The notes beneath the pieces were generated by a model. That model was not told the origin of the DNA. It made no database searches and saw only the letters and a program-made list of their open reading frames with translations. A stretch of DNA of 5,039 bases from Promethearchaeota archaeon. GTDB lineage: Archaea > Asgardarchaeota > Lokiarchaeia > Sigynarchaeales > SOKP01. This document shows, piece after piece, positions 4,494 through 5,039 of the stretch. How positions within the stretch are numbered: position 1 is the first letter of the stretch; every line of letters starts with the position of its first letter. Position numbers and translations under genes: made by a program. The stretch is taken from the NCBI GenBank assembly GCA_004524515.1, contig SDNV01000178.1, positions 1-5,039 on the forward strand. The letters run 5' to 3'.

Positions 4494-5039
4494 ATGAATA
4501 CCACAGAATTAGAAAATCAATTTGAAAATAAAAGATTTTATCTTGAACGATTTTATGTTCGAAAATTTGGATTTTTGGGGAAGCTTTTTCCATTCGTCAT
4601 TACAGTAATATTCTTGGTATTGGGTTATTTTGCGGGTCTTTTTACAGAACCGGATATACTATTGGATGCGAAAATTTCTTATATCTTCTGGGCTTTCTTT
4701 ATCCCTTTAACCGTTTATTTAATGACATGGACAGATGTTGCAATAAAAAGCACGATTAATAAAGCAAACCAGTTGATAGAATTTGATAAAGGAGCTCAAA
4801 AGAACTTGATCAATTCTTTATATGGTGCTCCTGGGATTTTAATGTCCATTTTAATTGCGCTTCCATTTATAATTTATGATATTTCAGGATTCTGGATCAC
4901 TGAAGAGGGATGGCTAAATGATATCGCATATTACATTGCAGAGGCTGATAACTCTTGGTACCCCCGTATAACTGAAACTACAAATGGTATTGGGTTTGGC
5001 TCCTTACTATGGTTGATAATCTGGATTGTGCCATGGCTA
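4494..5039 (+). CDS. Multi-pass membrane protein, 3'-partial, unknown function
   Basis: The ATG at 4494 opens a frame that stays open for 182 codons to the right edge, so the C-terminus is missing. After a charged N-terminal segment (1-30, FENKRFYLERFYVRKFGF) come hydrophobic helices near 32-50, 62-80 and 110-128, and the start of a fourth at 167-182. Between the second and third is an amphipathic stretch (IKSTINKANQLIEFDKGAQKN, 84-104) likely to be cytoplasmic. A Trp- and acid-rich loop (131-160, GFWITEEGWLND) is probably outside or at the membrane face. No signal peptide, transporter signature or catalytic motif is recognised. The missing C-terminus might carry a diagnostic domain. It has its own promoter and is separated by 149 nt from the roadblock-like gene, so a joint operon is not supported. 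Confidence 0.8.
   Translation, partial: MNTTELENQFENKRFYLERFYVRKFGFLGKLFPFVITVIFLVLGYFAGLFTEPDILLDAKISYIFWAFFIPLTVYLMTWTDVAIKSTINKANQLIEFDKGAQKNLINSLYGAPGILMSILIALPFIIYDISGFWITEEGWLNDIAYYIAEADNSWYPRITETTNGIGFGSLLWLIIWIVPWL

Noticed and set aside
4486..4497. Three-codon ATG-AGA-ATA-TGA upstream ORF overlapping the start of the right-edge gene
   Set aside because: It overlaps the true ATG by one frame shift and could couple translation, but so short an ORF is expected by chance and has no ribosome site of its own.
1..5039. Defence island, CRISPR array, transposon or prophage
   Set aside because: No regularly spaced repeats, transposase, terminal inverted repeats, nuclease, helicase or phage structural gene is visible in any frame.

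Overview
The window looks archaeal and most likely comes from an Asgard (Loki-type) archaeon; this is inference from composition and gene content. It is very AT-rich. Genes use TTG and GTG as well as ATG starts. Upstream regions carry TATA-like boxes rather than bacterial -35/-10 pairs, and poly-T tracts follow genes. One gene encodes a roadblock/profilin-like fold protein and another a membrane protein ending in a CPxC...CxxC zinc ribbon, a combination common in Asgard genomes. No rRNA, tRNA, CRISPR array, transposase or phage gene is visible.

Layout. Positions 1-298 hold no convincing gene, only a stem-loop with a T-run and a likely promoter. Positions 299-1462 hold two tandem, paralogous GNAT acetyltransferases in the same reading frame, 18 nt apart and about 49% identical without gaps (hand count). 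They share an unusual N-terminal extension of about 54 residues. The upstream copy stops ten residues early at a TGA, and a short in-frame remnant of the lost C-terminus appears to survive between the two genes. Positions 1463-2064 are mostly non-coding; they hold one doubtful Cys-rich mini-ORF, a compact region with two mutually exclusive stems, and a hairpin plus T8 terminator for the gene on the opposite strand. A four-helix membrane protein with a zinc ribbon lies on the minus strand (2065-2859). It is divergent from a RimI-like acetyltransferase that starts with TTG (3009-3500). A roadblock/profilin-like protein with a helical C-terminal extension follows (3697-4344), preceded by a palindrome between its TATA-like box and start. 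A multi-pass membrane protein runs off the right edge (4494-5039).

How the genes work together. Three of the six confident genes are GNAT acetyltransferases, but only the tandem pair looks like an operon. The others have their own promoters and no obvious shared pathway. The most notable points are the decaying GNAT duplication, the roadblock/profilin-like protein with its extra helical domain, and the structured non-coding segment near 1853-1901. I see no clear evidence of a complete new multi-gene system.
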